From an uncultured Paracoccus sp. (GTDB lineage: Bacteria > Pseudomonadota > Alphaproteobacteria > Rhodobacterales > Rhodobacteraceae): DNA of 24,259 nucleotides. Under the pieces are notes generated by a model, which saw only the letters and a list, made by a program, of their open reading frames with translations, had not been told where the DNA came from and searched no databases. The stretch lies in NCBI RefSeq assembly GCF_946221145.1, contig NZ_CAMIOH010000023.1, forward strand, positions 1 through 24,259, in the 5' to 3' direction. Every line of letters begins with the position of its first letter. Within the stretch, counting starts at the first letter, position 1. Shown here piece by piece: positions 1 to 6,967 of this stretch. The position numbers and the translations under genes are program-made.

Positions 1-817
1 TCTTCAGGGCGCTGTCGGCCTGTGCGCGCACCCGCAAGTCCATCGTGGTCAGCCCGTTCAGCATGATCCAGCTGTGAAACGGGCTGATCGCGCCGCCGGT
101 ATGTTTCAGATAAGGCTCTGCCACCTCGCGCACGAACTGACGGGTGCCGCAGATCACGCCCGCCAGCGCGCGACCGCCGCCGTCGATATGCTTGGTCGCG
201 GAATAGACGATGACATCCGCACCCAGATCAACCGCGCGCGAAAAGACCGGCGTGGCAAAGACGTTATCGACCACGACCAGCGCGCCCGCCGCATGGGCCA
301 GATCGGCCACGGCTTTCAGGTCGATCACCTCAAGCGTGGGGTTCGACACGGTTTCGAAGAACACTGCCTTGGTGCCCGGTCGAATCGCCGCCGCCCATTG
401 GTCCAGGTCGGTGCCATCGACATAGGTGACGCTGACACCGAATTTCGCCAGCAGATCCAGCACATAAAGGCACGACCCGAACAACGCACGGGCCGCGACC
501 ACATGATCGCCCGGCGCGCAGATTGAAAACATCGCGCCATTGACCGCCGCCATGCCGCTGGCCGTGGCAAAGGCGTCCTCGGTCCCTTCCAGCGCGGCGA
601 TGCGATCTTCGAACATGCGCGAGGTCGGGTTGCCGTAACGGGCATAGATGAATTCGTCGGACCCGCAGCCCTGAAAACGCCCCTCGGCCTGCGCGGCGCT
701 GTCATAGACAAAGCCCTGCGTCATGTAGATCGCTTCGGCCATCTCACCGTATTGGCTGCGGCGGGTTCCATGATGCACGGCGCGGGTGCGCGCGCCCTTT
801 TCAGAAAAATCGGTCAT
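1..817 (-). CDS. metZ: O-succinylhomoserine sulfhydrylase (partial, 3' end off window)
   Basis: This PLP enzyme makes homocysteine from O-succinylhomoserine and sulfide in methionine synthesis. The reading frame is open from the ATG at 817 to the left edge, giving 272 codons of a family that is usually near 390-400 residues, so the C-terminal third is missing. Visible family features are YARYGNPT (about 58-65), the substrate/PLP segment SNPTLEVID (about 159-166), VVVDNVFATP (about 181-190) and the Schiff-base lysine in SATKHIDGGGR (K209). AGG lies 6 bases before the ATG. The Cys/Met-metabolism family is certain. MetZ rather than cystathionine gamma-synthase or methionine gamma-lyase is inferred from overall resemblance to alphaproteobacterial MetZ. 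It is transcribed leftward from an AT-richer upstream region. Confidence 0.88.
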   Translation of the reverse strand, partial: MTDFSEKGARTRAVHHGTRRSQYGEMAEAIYMTQGFVYDSAAQAEGRFQGCGSDEFIYARYGNPTSRMFEDRIAALEGTEDAFATASGMAAVNGAMFSICAPGDHVVAARALFGSCLYVLDLLAKFGVSVTYVDGTDLDQWAAAIRPGTKAVFFETVSNPTLEVIDLKAVADLAHAAGALVVVDNVFATPVFSRAVDLGADVIVYSATKHIDGGGRALAGVICGTRQFVREVAEPYLKHTGGAISPFHSWIMLNGLTTMDLRVRAQADSALK

Positions 818-941
818 AAGCGGCCTGCCCTTTTCGGTCAGCTTCCGGTTAGCGCCGCAACACGGGTTTCGCAAGCGCCGAGGCCACCGACCGCGCATAA
901 CGCCCCCGCAATCCCAAAGACGAAGCCACGGTTATCGCAAG

Positions 942-978
942 ATAAAATCTGCACTAATGCAGAAACTGCAAGTTTTAT
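942..978 (-). promoter_or_regulatory. Probable metZ promoter/operator region with nested inverted repeats
   Basis: About 130 bases upstream of metZ lies an AT-richer patch in GC-rich DNA. It holds the inverted repeat TCTGCA-N4-TGCAGA (948-963) and an overlapping AAACT-N3-AGTTT (963-975), framed by ATAAAA (942-947) and TTTTAT (973-978). Four TGCA tetramers occur between 950 and 1000. On the minus strand, TTGAAT and TTGCAG sit where -35 elements could be, but no -10 matches well. The repeats are seen directly. That they form a transcription-factor operator for metZ is inference, and no regulator is identified. Confidence 0.4.
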
Positions 979-1426
979 TCAATGCTGTCATGGCGTTGCA
1001 ATGGACCCGCAGTCGATTTGACCAAATGGACAGGTTGAGTAATCAGTCAACGCCGATATGTTGTGCGTGTGGACAGCAGTAAGATGCTGGCCACATCGGA
1101 TGACGAAAGCGTGGTGGAATGTGGGACATGACTGTGGATTGCACACCGGAATATCCCGACCATCATCCGCGCCCCTCGGCCAGACTGCACGCGCGCAATC
1201 TGGCAGAACGGGCGGCAATCGTCGCCGATCACAGCGGCGAAAAAGACGCGGGTTTTGTAGGTAATCCGTCCAAGCCAGATCCGGCCATGTTGGCCAGAAC
1301 TGCGGACGATTTGGAGATATGTATCTGACGCGCCTTTAGCGGCCATTCCTCAAGACGACGACCCTCGCCCGCCTGCGGGCAACGTAAAAAGTATGTGTGT
1401 TATTGTCAGGGTCGTAATCTGATCAA

Positions 1427-1450
1427 CGGGGGCGAAGCAATTCGCCCCCG
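1427..1450 (-). terminator. Hairpin terminator downstream of dctD
   Basis: A perfect 10-bp stem (CGGGGGCGAA / TTCGCCCCCG) with a GCAA loop starts 18 bases beyond the dctD stop. In the dctD direction the stem is followed by TTGAT, a weak U-tract. It most likely ends the dctB-dctD transcript. Confidence 0.7.
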
Positions 1451-1468
1451 ATGTATTTTCGGCAATCG

Positions 1469-2794
1469 TTACAGATAGTCGCCGCGTTGCAGGCCGTATT
1501 TGGCCATCTTTTCGTTCAATGTCCGGCGCGGCAGGCACAGTTCGTCCATGACGCTGGCAATGCTGCCCTTGTGGCGGCGCATGGTGTTGTCGATCAGCAT
1601 CTTTTCGAAACTCTCGACATATTCCTTCAGCGGCTTTCCCTCGGTCGTGGTGGCCTGCTGATTGTCGTCGCCATCGGCCATCAGCAGCGACGCGATTGAC
1701 CCGGTGCCGCGGCGGTTCTGCAACACGGCGCGTTCGGCCACGTTGATCAACTGGCGAATGTTGCCGGGCCATGGCGCCTGCAAAAGCTGGGCCGCCTCTT
1801 GCGCGCTGACCTGTGGGGGTTCGCAGCCATATTCCTCGGAAAACTGTTCCGCCATGCGGGTGAACAGCGACAGGATGTCTTCGCCCCGCGCCCGCAACGG
1901 CGGCAGGGTGATCTTCAACGCGGACAAGCGATAGAACAGATCAGGGCGCAGCGAATCCTCGGCCCGGCGGCCTTCGCCACGCGCGTTGGAAATGGCGATG
2001 ATCCGGGTTTCAGCCGGGCTGCCCTGATCGCTGATAAAGGCCAACAGGCGCGCTTGCAGGGGTTCTGACAGGGCCTCGATATCCTCAAGGCACAGCGTGC
2101 CGCCGCGCGCTTCCTCGACCGCGTGAAGACCGTCCTCGACCGGGCCGAACAGGCGCGCGGCCAGCGCATCATCGCTGTAGGCGGCGCAGGATACCGGCAC
2201 GAATTTCTTGGCCGCGCGCGGACCGACGGCGTGCAGCGCATGGGCCACCAGCGTCTTGCCGGTGCCGGTTTCCCCGTCGATCAGCACATGGCCGTCGGCC
2301 TGGCCCAGATCCAGGATATCCTCGCGCAGCCGCTCCATCACCGGGCTGGCGCCGATCAGCTTCAGCATCACCTGCTGGCCTTCGGACAGATCGCGGCGCA
2401 AGGCACGGTTGTCCAGCGTCATGCGCCGCATCTGCGTGGCCTTCTTGGCAAGCGCCGTCATCTTGTCGGGGTTGAACGGCTTTTCCATGAAGTCCATGGC
2501 GCCGATCCGCATCGCCTCGACTGCCATCGGCACGTCGCCATGGCCGGTGATCAGGATCACCGGCAGGCCGGAATCCAGCCCCATCAGCCGTTTCAGGAAG
2601 GCGATGCCGTCCATGCCGGGCATCCGGATGTCGCTGACCACGATGCCCGGCCAGTCGGGACCGATGGTCTTCAACGCGTCTTCGGCACTGGGATAGGTCT
2701 CGGTGTCAAAGCCGGACAGCACCAGCCACTGGCTGATCGATTCCCGCATGTCTGGTTCGTCGTCGACAATCGCAATCTTCAATTTGCGGGACAT
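1469..2794 (-). CDS. dctD: C4-dicarboxylate response regulator DctD-like, AAA+ type
   Basis: 441-residue NtrC-family response regulator paired with the DctB kinase. The receiver domain spans about 5-120, with acidic D11/D12, phospho-acceptor D55 in VVSDIRMPGMDG, T83 and K105. The AAA+ domain spans about 145-370, with Walker A GETGTGKT (174-181) and the arginine-finger region RPDLFYRLS. The PWPGNIRQL sensor II segment follows, and a Fis-type helix-turn-helix ends the protein (SIASVMDELCLPRRTLNEKM). Two features are odd: the GAFTGA loop that contacts sigma-54 is absent, because LFG is followed directly by PVEDGLHAV, and the Walker B acidic pair reads LEDIE (236-240) rather than LDEIE. A good Shine-Dalgarno (GAGAGGAAG) precedes the ATG, 22 bases after the dctB stop. 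It should control C4-dicarboxylate uptake (TRAP dctPQM), which is not in this window. The name comes from its partner and C-terminus. Confidence 0.88.
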   Translation of the reverse strand: MSRKLKIAIVDDEPDMRESISQWLVLSGFDTETYPSAEDALKTIGPDWPGIVVSDIRMPGMDGIAFLKRLMGLDSGLPVILITGHGDVPMAVEAMRIGAMDFMEKPFNPDKMTALAKKATQMRRMTLDNRALRRDLSEGQQVMLKLIGASPVMERLREDILDLGQADGHVLIDGETGTGKTLVAHALHAVGPRAAKKFVPVSCAAYSDDALAARLFGPVEDGLHAVEEARGGTLCLEDIEALSEPLQARLLAFISDQGSPAETRIIAISNARGEGRRAEDSLRPDLFYRLSALKITLPPLRARGEDILSLFTRMAEQFSEEYGCEPPQVSAQEAAQLLQAPWPGNIRQLINVAERAVLQNRRGTGSIASLLMADGDDNQQATTTEGKPLKEYVESFEKMLIDNTMRRHKGSIASVMDELCLPRRTLNEKMAKYGLQRGDYL

Positions 2795-2816
2795 TGGGTC
2801 TTCCTCTCTCGAACGG

Positions 2817-4619
2817 TCATTCGGCGGCCAGCGGCTGCGCGACCTGTCCCGGCCTCAGCAGGGGCAGCTCGACGGCGAACACGGCGCCTTCGTCTTCGTT
2901 ATGGGCGGTCAGGCGGCCGCCGAAATCGGCCACGATGCTGGAGGATATGGCCAGTCCCAGCCCGGTTCCCTCGCCCGGTTTCTTGGTGGTCCAGAACGGC
3001 TCGAACAGCTTTTCCAGATCCGAAATGCCCGGCCCGTTGTCGCGCACCAGCACATAGGCATGGGCGCCGGTTTCCACCGTGATCTCGATCCGCGCCTCGC
3101 GACGATCCCGGACCGCATCGACGGCGTTGCGCAACAGGTTGATGATCACCTGCTCCAGCCGGATCCGGTCGGCCATGACCATCACCGGACGGCGCGGCAG
3201 GTTGCGGATGACACGGATGGTGCGGCTGCGCAACTGCGGTTCCATCATGGTCAGCGCGCTGCTGACGGCGGCGCGCAGATCGACCGGCTCCACCGCCTCG
3301 CCGCCCTTGCGGGCATAGGATTTCAGCTGCCGGGTAATGGAGCCCATACGCTCGATCAGGTCGTCGATGCGCTGAAAGCTGGACAGCGCCTCCTCGGCCC
3401 GGCCGCGCTGCAACAACAGGCGCGCCCCCGCCAGATAGGTCTTCATGGCGGCCAGCGGCTGGTTCAATTCATGGCTGACGCCCGCCGACATTTCGCCCAG
3501 GGCGGCCAGCTTGCTGGATTGCTGCACGGTCTGTTCGGCGACCCGCAATTCCTTCTGCATCCGCTCGCGTTCCGCGATTTCCCGCGTCAGGCGCATGTTC
3601 AGCGCCCGCAGATCGGCGGATTCGCGCATATAGGCGACCGACTGGCTGCGCGCCCGGCGCGACAGGGCATAGAACGTGCCGGCCAGCAGGATGGCAAAGC
3701 CCATGATCTCCAGGGCCAGGACCGCGTTCACCTGTTCGCGGACCGAGGCATAGGTGGTAAAGCTGATCATCCGCCAGCCGCGAAACGGGATCCGCGTTTC
3801 GGCCTGCATGACGGCGCGGCCCTGGACATAGGCGTCGATCGGGGTCGAGGTCCAGTCGGCCGTGACCTGGAAGGCCCGCTGGATGGCAGATGGCGCATCG
3901 CGCACCGCAAGCGCCTCGGGCATGGTCAAGCCGCGCCAGCGGGGCTCGGTCGCCAGGATGATATTGCCTTCGCTGTCGGTGACGGCCACGGCGTCGGAAA
4001 TTCCCGCCCAGGACCGTTCCAGCCGCGACAAATCCGCGCCGACGACGATCACCCCCAGTGTCTTGCCGTCGGCGACCACGGCGCGGGAATAGGTGAATTC
4101 GTAGCCGCCGCTGCCCTGGTTGGCGACGGTAAAGACCGTATCGCGCGACCGCAGCGCCTCGACATAGAACGGCGACAGCACGTTGTTGCTGCCCAGCTGA
4201 TACCGGTCGGTCGCCGCCACCGTGCGCCCCGACCCATCCAGCAGCCGGATCGAGGCCGCGCCGATTTCCTTTTGCGACGCCATCAGCCGCGCCGAGGTGG
4301 ACGAGAAGTCGTTGCTGTTCAACGACCCGATCAGCACCGGATCGCGGGCCAGCAGCAGCGGCACCACTGCCGTGCGCTGCAATTCCGACAGCAGGTTCCC
4401 GGTATAAAGCGCCAGCCGCAATTCGGACCGGACACGGGTGTTTTCCGAAAAGCGCGCGGTCAGCCAGACATTGGTGGTCCAGATCGACGCGACCGCGACG
4501 GCAAAGATCAGCGCCACGGCGATGCGCAGCCACCACGGATTGCCCGGCTGGGACAATCTTGGCCGAAAACGCTCTGACTCGCTGTCGTCGATCACCTGGG
4601 AAGTCCGGCCATGTTGCAC
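2817..4619 (-). CDS. dctB: C4-dicarboxylate sensor histidine kinase DctB
   Basis: 600-residue inner-membrane kinase. The layout is a cytoplasmic N-tail, TM1 (about 30-50), a periplasmic double-Cache-like sensor (about 52-295), TM2 (about 297-319) and a coiled linker (about 330-370). The dimerisation/phospho-acceptor helix carries H383 in GVSHELNQPLAAMKTY, and the ATPase domain carries N box LLRNAVDAV, G1 VRDNGPGI and G2 GTGLGLAI. LNQPLAAMKTYL is typical of DctB. It lies directly upstream of dctD with the same orientation. The start is a GTG at 4619 with no clear Shine-Dalgarno, so the exact start is uncertain (in-frame GTG at codon 9 is an alternative). purQ ends only 39 bases upstream, but a good promoter lies in that gap. 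The ligand (succinate, malate or fumarate) is inferred from the family. Confidence 0.9.
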   Translation of the reverse strand: MQHGRTSQVIDDSESERFRPRLSQPGNPWWLRIAVALIFAVAVASIWTTNVWLTARFSENTRVRSELRLALYTGNLLSELQRTAVVPLLLARDPVLIGSLNSNDFSSTSARLMASQKEIGAASIRLLDGSGRTVAATDRYQLGSNNVLSPFYVEALRSRDTVFTVANQGSGGYEFTYSRAVVADGKTLGVIVVGADLSRLERSWAGISDAVAVTDSEGNIILATEPRWRGLTMPEALAVRDAPSAIQRAFQVTADWTSTPIDAYVQGRAVMQAETRIPFRGWRMISFTTYASVREQVNAVLALEIMGFAILLAGTFYALSRRARSQSVAYMRESADLRALNMRLTREIAERERMQKELRVAEQTVQQSSKLAALGEMSAGVSHELNQPLAAMKTYLAGARLLLQRGRAEEALSSFQRIDDLIERMGSITRQLKSYARKGGEAVEPVDLRAAVSSALTMMEPQLRSRTIRVIRNLPRRPVMVMADRIRLEQVIINLLRNAVDAVRDRREARIEITVETGAHAYVLVRDNGPGISDLEKLFEPFWTTKKPGEGTGLGLAISSSIVADFGGRLTAHNEDEGAVFAVELPLLRPGQVAQPLAAE

Positions 4620-4628
4620 AACTGCCGC

Positions 4629-4657
4629 ACTCTAGGCGCAGACGCGCGGACGCTCAA
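4629..4657 (-). promoter_or_regulatory. Candidate sigma-70-type promoter for dctB-dctD
   Basis: On the minus strand TTGAGC (4657-4652), a 17-bp spacer and TAGAGT (4634-4629) form a near-consensus -35/-10 pair. The predicted start site, about 4622, falls only a few bases before the assigned dctB GTG at 4619. The message would then be leaderless or start at a later codon. The match is seen; function is inferred. Confidence 0.45.
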
Positions 4658-4658
4658 G

Positions 4659-5327
4659 TCAGGCGTTGACAACTCCGTTCACAAGACAGCGGAACAGCGC
4701 CGCTCCATCGGTTCCGCCAAGCGCCGGATCGGCCGCCCGTTCGGGATGCGGCATCATGCCCAGCACGCGGCGGTTTTCGGACAGGACGCCCGCGATGTCG
4801 GCAACCGATCCGTTGATCGCGGGGGCATAGGTGAAGGCGATCCGATCGCCATCCTGCAACCGGGCCAGGCCATCCGGCGTGATCTGGTAGTTGCCGTCGT
4901 GATGGGCCACCGGAACGGCAATCTGCTGCCCCGGACCATAGCCGGCGGTGAAATCGCTGTCCGTGGTAGCGACCGTCAGGGTCGCGGTCTTGCACAGGAA
5001 GGTCAGCCCGGTATTGCGCATCAGCGCGCCCGGCAGCAGACCCAGTTCGGTCAGCACCTGGAACCCGTTGCAAACGCCCAGCACATAGCCGCCGCGTTCG
5101 GCATGGCCGCGCAGCGCCCCGGCGATCGGGGAATGCGCGGCAATGGCACCACAGCGCAGGTAATCGCCAAAGGAAAACCCGCCCGGAACGGCCACCAGAT
5201 CGGTGCCTTCGGGCAAAGCGCCATCCTTGTGCCAGACACGGGTCACCTGTGCGCCTGCCTGATCCAGGGCCACGGCCAGATCGCGGTCGCAGTTCGATCC
5301 GGGAAAGGTGATGACGGCGGCTTTCAT
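4659..5327 (-). CDS. purQ: Phosphoribosylformylglycinamidine synthase subunit PurQ
   Basis: 222-residue class I glutamine amidotransferase that supplies ammonia to PurL in step four of purine synthesis. It shows the N-terminal [16 protein letters not shown] signature, nucleophile C86 in GVCNGFQVL, and catalytic H194/E196 in MMPHPERA. Length matches the small alphaproteobacterial/Bacillus-type PurQ, which works with separate PurL and PurS. The open frame extends upstream to 5528, but the ATG at 5327 follows AGGAG at good spacing and begins the conserved domain, so it is the start. purS and purL are not adjacent: upstream lies a repeat cluster, and downstream, 39 bases away, is dctB. Confidence 0.95.
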   Translation of the reverse strand: MKAAVITFPGSNCDRDLAVALDQAGAQVTRVWHKDGALPEGTDLVAVPGGFSFGDYLRCGAIAAHSPIAGALRGHAERGGYVLGVCNGFQVLTELGLLPGALMRNTGLTFLCKTATLTVATTDSDFTAGYGPGQQIAVPVAHHDGNYQITPDGLARLQDGDRIAFTYAPAINGSVADIAGVLSENRRVLGMMPHPERAADPALGGTDGAALFRCLVNGVVNA

Positions 5328-5384
5328 GGCACTGCTCCTGCTGGGATCGCCTTGGCACATAGCGCAGGTCGGCCCCCGAAGAAA

Positions 5385-5468
5385 GGGGGCGTTGCCCCCG
5401 TCCCTGCGGGACTCCCCTAGGATATTTGGACCAAAGTGAAAGGCTGCTTCACTTTGGTCCAAATATCC
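5385..5468. repeat. Dispersed intergenic repeat, double copy forming a 21-bp inverted repeat
   Basis: Two small GC hairpins (GGGGGC-GTT-GCCCCC at 5385-5399, TCCC-TGC-GGGA at 5401-5411) precede a perfect 21-bp inverted repeat, arms 5420-5440 and 5448-5468, with a 7-base loop AGGCTGC. Each arm reads GGATATTTGGACCAAAGTGA plus one A outward to inward. The GGATATTTGG core recurs at 20591-20640 and 23645-23700. The element sits between icd and purQ. It probably acts as a transcript-end structure, which is inference. Confidence 0.85.
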
Positions 5469-5480
5469 CCGCCGGAGGCA

Positions 5481-5508
5481 GGAAAAGGGCCGGGCGAATG
5501 CCCGGCCC
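5481..5508 (-). terminator. Rho-independent terminator of icd
   Basis: A perfect 9-bp stem GGGCCGGGC / GCCCGGCCC with a 4-base loop (5487-5508) is followed on the minus strand by TTTTCC. It begins 12 bases after the icd stop codon. Confidence 0.85.
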
Positions 5509-5520
5509 GCTTTCCTTGGA

Positions 5521-6732
5521 TCAGGCAAGCGCCTTGTTCAGATATTCGTCCACCTTTTCCAGATAGCCCATCGTGGTCAGCCATTTCTGGTCCGGGCCGA
5601 CCAGCAGCGCCAGATCCTTGGTCATGTGGCCATCCTCGACCGCCTGGACGGTCACCCGCTCCAGCGTCTCGGCAAAGTTCAGCAGCGCGCTGTTGTCGTC
5701 CAGCTTGGCGCGGTGCTTCAGCCCGCCGGTCCAGGCAAAGATCGACGCGATCGAGTTGGTCGAGGTCTGGTTGCCCTTCTGGTGTTCGCGGTAATGGCGC
5801 GTCACCGTGCCATGCGCCGCCTCGGCCTCGACGGTCTTGCCATCGGGCGTCATCAGGACCGAGGTCATCAGCCCCAGCGAGCCAAAGCCCTGCGCGACGG
5901 TATCGGACTGCACGTCGCCGTCATAGTTCTTGCAGGCCCAGACATAGCCGCCCGACCATTTCAGGTTCGAGGCCACCATGTCGTCGATCAGCCGGTGTTC
6001 ATAGGTGATCCCGGCCTTCTTGAAGGCATCGGCGAATTCGGCGTCGAACACCTCTTGGAACAGATCCTTGAAGCGGCCGTCATAGGCTTTCAGGATGGTG
6101 TTCTTGGTGGACAGATAGACCGGATAGCCGCGGTTCAGGCCATAGTTCATCGAGGCGCGGGCGAAATCGCGGATCGAATCGTCCAGGTTGTACATGGCCA
6201 TCGCCACGCCGGACGACGGCGCCTGGAACACCTCGTGCTCGATCGTCTCGCCATCCTCGCCGACGAACTTGATCGTCAGCTTGCCCTTGCCGGGGAAACG
6301 GAAATCGGTGGCCTTGTATTGATCGCCGAAGGCGTGGCGGCCCACGATCACCGGCCTGGTCCAGTGCGGCACCAGCCGGGGCACGTTCTGGCAGATGATC
6401 GGTTCGCGGAAGATCACCCCGCCCAGGATGTTGCGGATCGTGCCGTTGGGCGATTTCCACATCTTCTTCAGGCCGAATTCCTCGACCCGCTGTTCGTCGG
6501 GGGTGATGGTCGCGCATTTCACGCCGACGCCGTATTGCTTGATGGCATTGGCCGCGTCGATGGTGATCTGGTCCTCGGTCCGGTCGCGTTCCTCGATGCC
6601 CAGATCGTAGTATTTCAGATCGACATCCAGATAGGGCAGGATCAGCTTTTGCTTGATGAAGTCCCAGATGATCCGGGTCATCTCGTCGCCGTCGAGCTCG
6701 ACGACGGGGTTGGCTACCTTGATCTTCGACAT
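5521..6732 (-). CDS. icd: NADP-dependent isocitrate dehydrogenase
   Basis: 403-residue TCA-cycle enzyme converting isocitrate to 2-oxoglutarate with NADPH formation. It belongs to the homodimeric class that resembles eukaryotic IDH1/IDH2 rather than E. coli Icd. Landmarks are the N-terminal [39 protein letters not shown] (about 94-112), [14 protein letters not shown] with R132 at the position of human IDH1 R132, and the NADP-binding [13 protein letters not shown]. Two ATGs are possible, 6738 and 6732. The AAAGGGA Shine-Dalgarno abuts the first but is well spaced from the second, and family proteins begin MSKIK, so 6732 is chosen. It is a single-gene unit with its own terminator. Confidence 0.95.
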   Translation of the reverse strand: MSKIKVANPVVELDGDEMTRIIWDFIKQKLILPYLDVDLKYYDLGIEERDRTEDQITIDAANAIKQYGVGVKCATITPDEQRVEEFGLKKMWKSPNGTIRNILGGVIFREPIICQNVPRLVPHWTRPVIVGRHAFGDQYKATDFRFPGKGKLTIKFVGEDGETIEHEVFQAPSSGVAMAMYNLDDSIRDFARASMNYGLNRGYPVYLSTKNTILKAYDGRFKDLFQEVFDAEFADAFKKAGITYEHRLIDDMVASNLKWSGGYVWACKNYDGDVQSDTVAQGFGSLGLMTSVLMTPDGKTVEAEAAHGTVTRHYREHQKGNQTSTNSIASIFAWTGGLKHRAKLDDNSALLNFAETLERVTVQAVEDGHMTKDLALLVGPDQKWLTTMGYLEKVDEYLNKALA

Positions 6733-6762
6733 GGGCATTCCCTTTGGCGTTGGATTCGACTG

Positions 6763-6774
6763 CCGCTATAGCGG
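6763..6774. promoter_or_regulatory. 12-bp palindrome in the icd leader
   Basis: CCGCTATAGCGG is a perfect palindrome about 30 bases upstream of the icd start. It overlaps a possible minus-strand -10 (TATAGC), so it could be an operator or a leader hairpin. No regulator can be named. Confidence 0.3.
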
Positions 6775-6843
6775 GAAAAACCGCGGAAGGAAAGAATGTA
6801 TGCAGCGGTATGCAATTTGCGGCGCCGGCCGCCGCCGGCATTG

Positions 6844-6855
6844 AACCGGCCGGTT
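6844..6855. repeat. 12-bp palindrome AACCGGCCGGTT
   Basis: This perfect palindrome lies in the 235-base gap between icd and the Hint-protein gene, next to other GC palindromes (6819-6840). It could be an operator or part of a terminator-like fold; function unknown. Confidence 0.35.
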
Positions 6856-6967
6856 ACACCTCTGCATTCCATCAAGTTTTACAGAAATTGGCCACAGATC
6901 ACGCATGATCCATTAACCCGTGAATGCTATTTCTACCCCGGAATTTTCGCAGGGATCGGATGTCCTC

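Larger units (their letters stand above)
818..1468. other. 650-base region without a convincing gene
   Basis: This region lies between the starts/ends of metZ and dctD. It contains the metZ leader and putative operator (818-1000), a lower-GC middle and the dctD terminator hairpin (1427-1450). Short open frames exist, for example a plus-strand frame at 1119-1328 (69 codons). They lack a good ribosome binding site and have clearly lower third-position GC than neighbouring genes, so I do not call them. The reduced GC and lack of coding signal could mark decayed sequence. Confidence 0.6.

Noticed and set aside
818..880. metZ leader as a SAM-II-like riboswitch
   Set aside because: A GGCGCU/GGCGCU stem, a 17-base loop with ACCC and a downstream AAAAGGG give SAM-II-like spacing. 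The strongly conserved SAM-II bases (UGAUUU, GUUAAA, GCUAAAAAGG) are absent and the stem ends in G-U wobbles. Only a covariance-model search could rescue this.
948..975. PhaR-type binding site (CTGC-N3/4-GCAG)
   Set aside because: The spacing is CTGC-N6-GCAG, or the reversed GCAG-N3-CTGC, and no polyhydroxybutyrate gene is nearby.
1119..1328. 69-codon plus-strand open frame
   Set aside because: Weak start context, low third-position GC compared with neighbours and no recognisable family.
2703..4577. 624-codon open frame antisense to dctB
   Set aside because: It is a by-product of high GC; the composition is Arg/Gln/His/Gly-rich without domains, while the opposite strand encodes a clear DctB.
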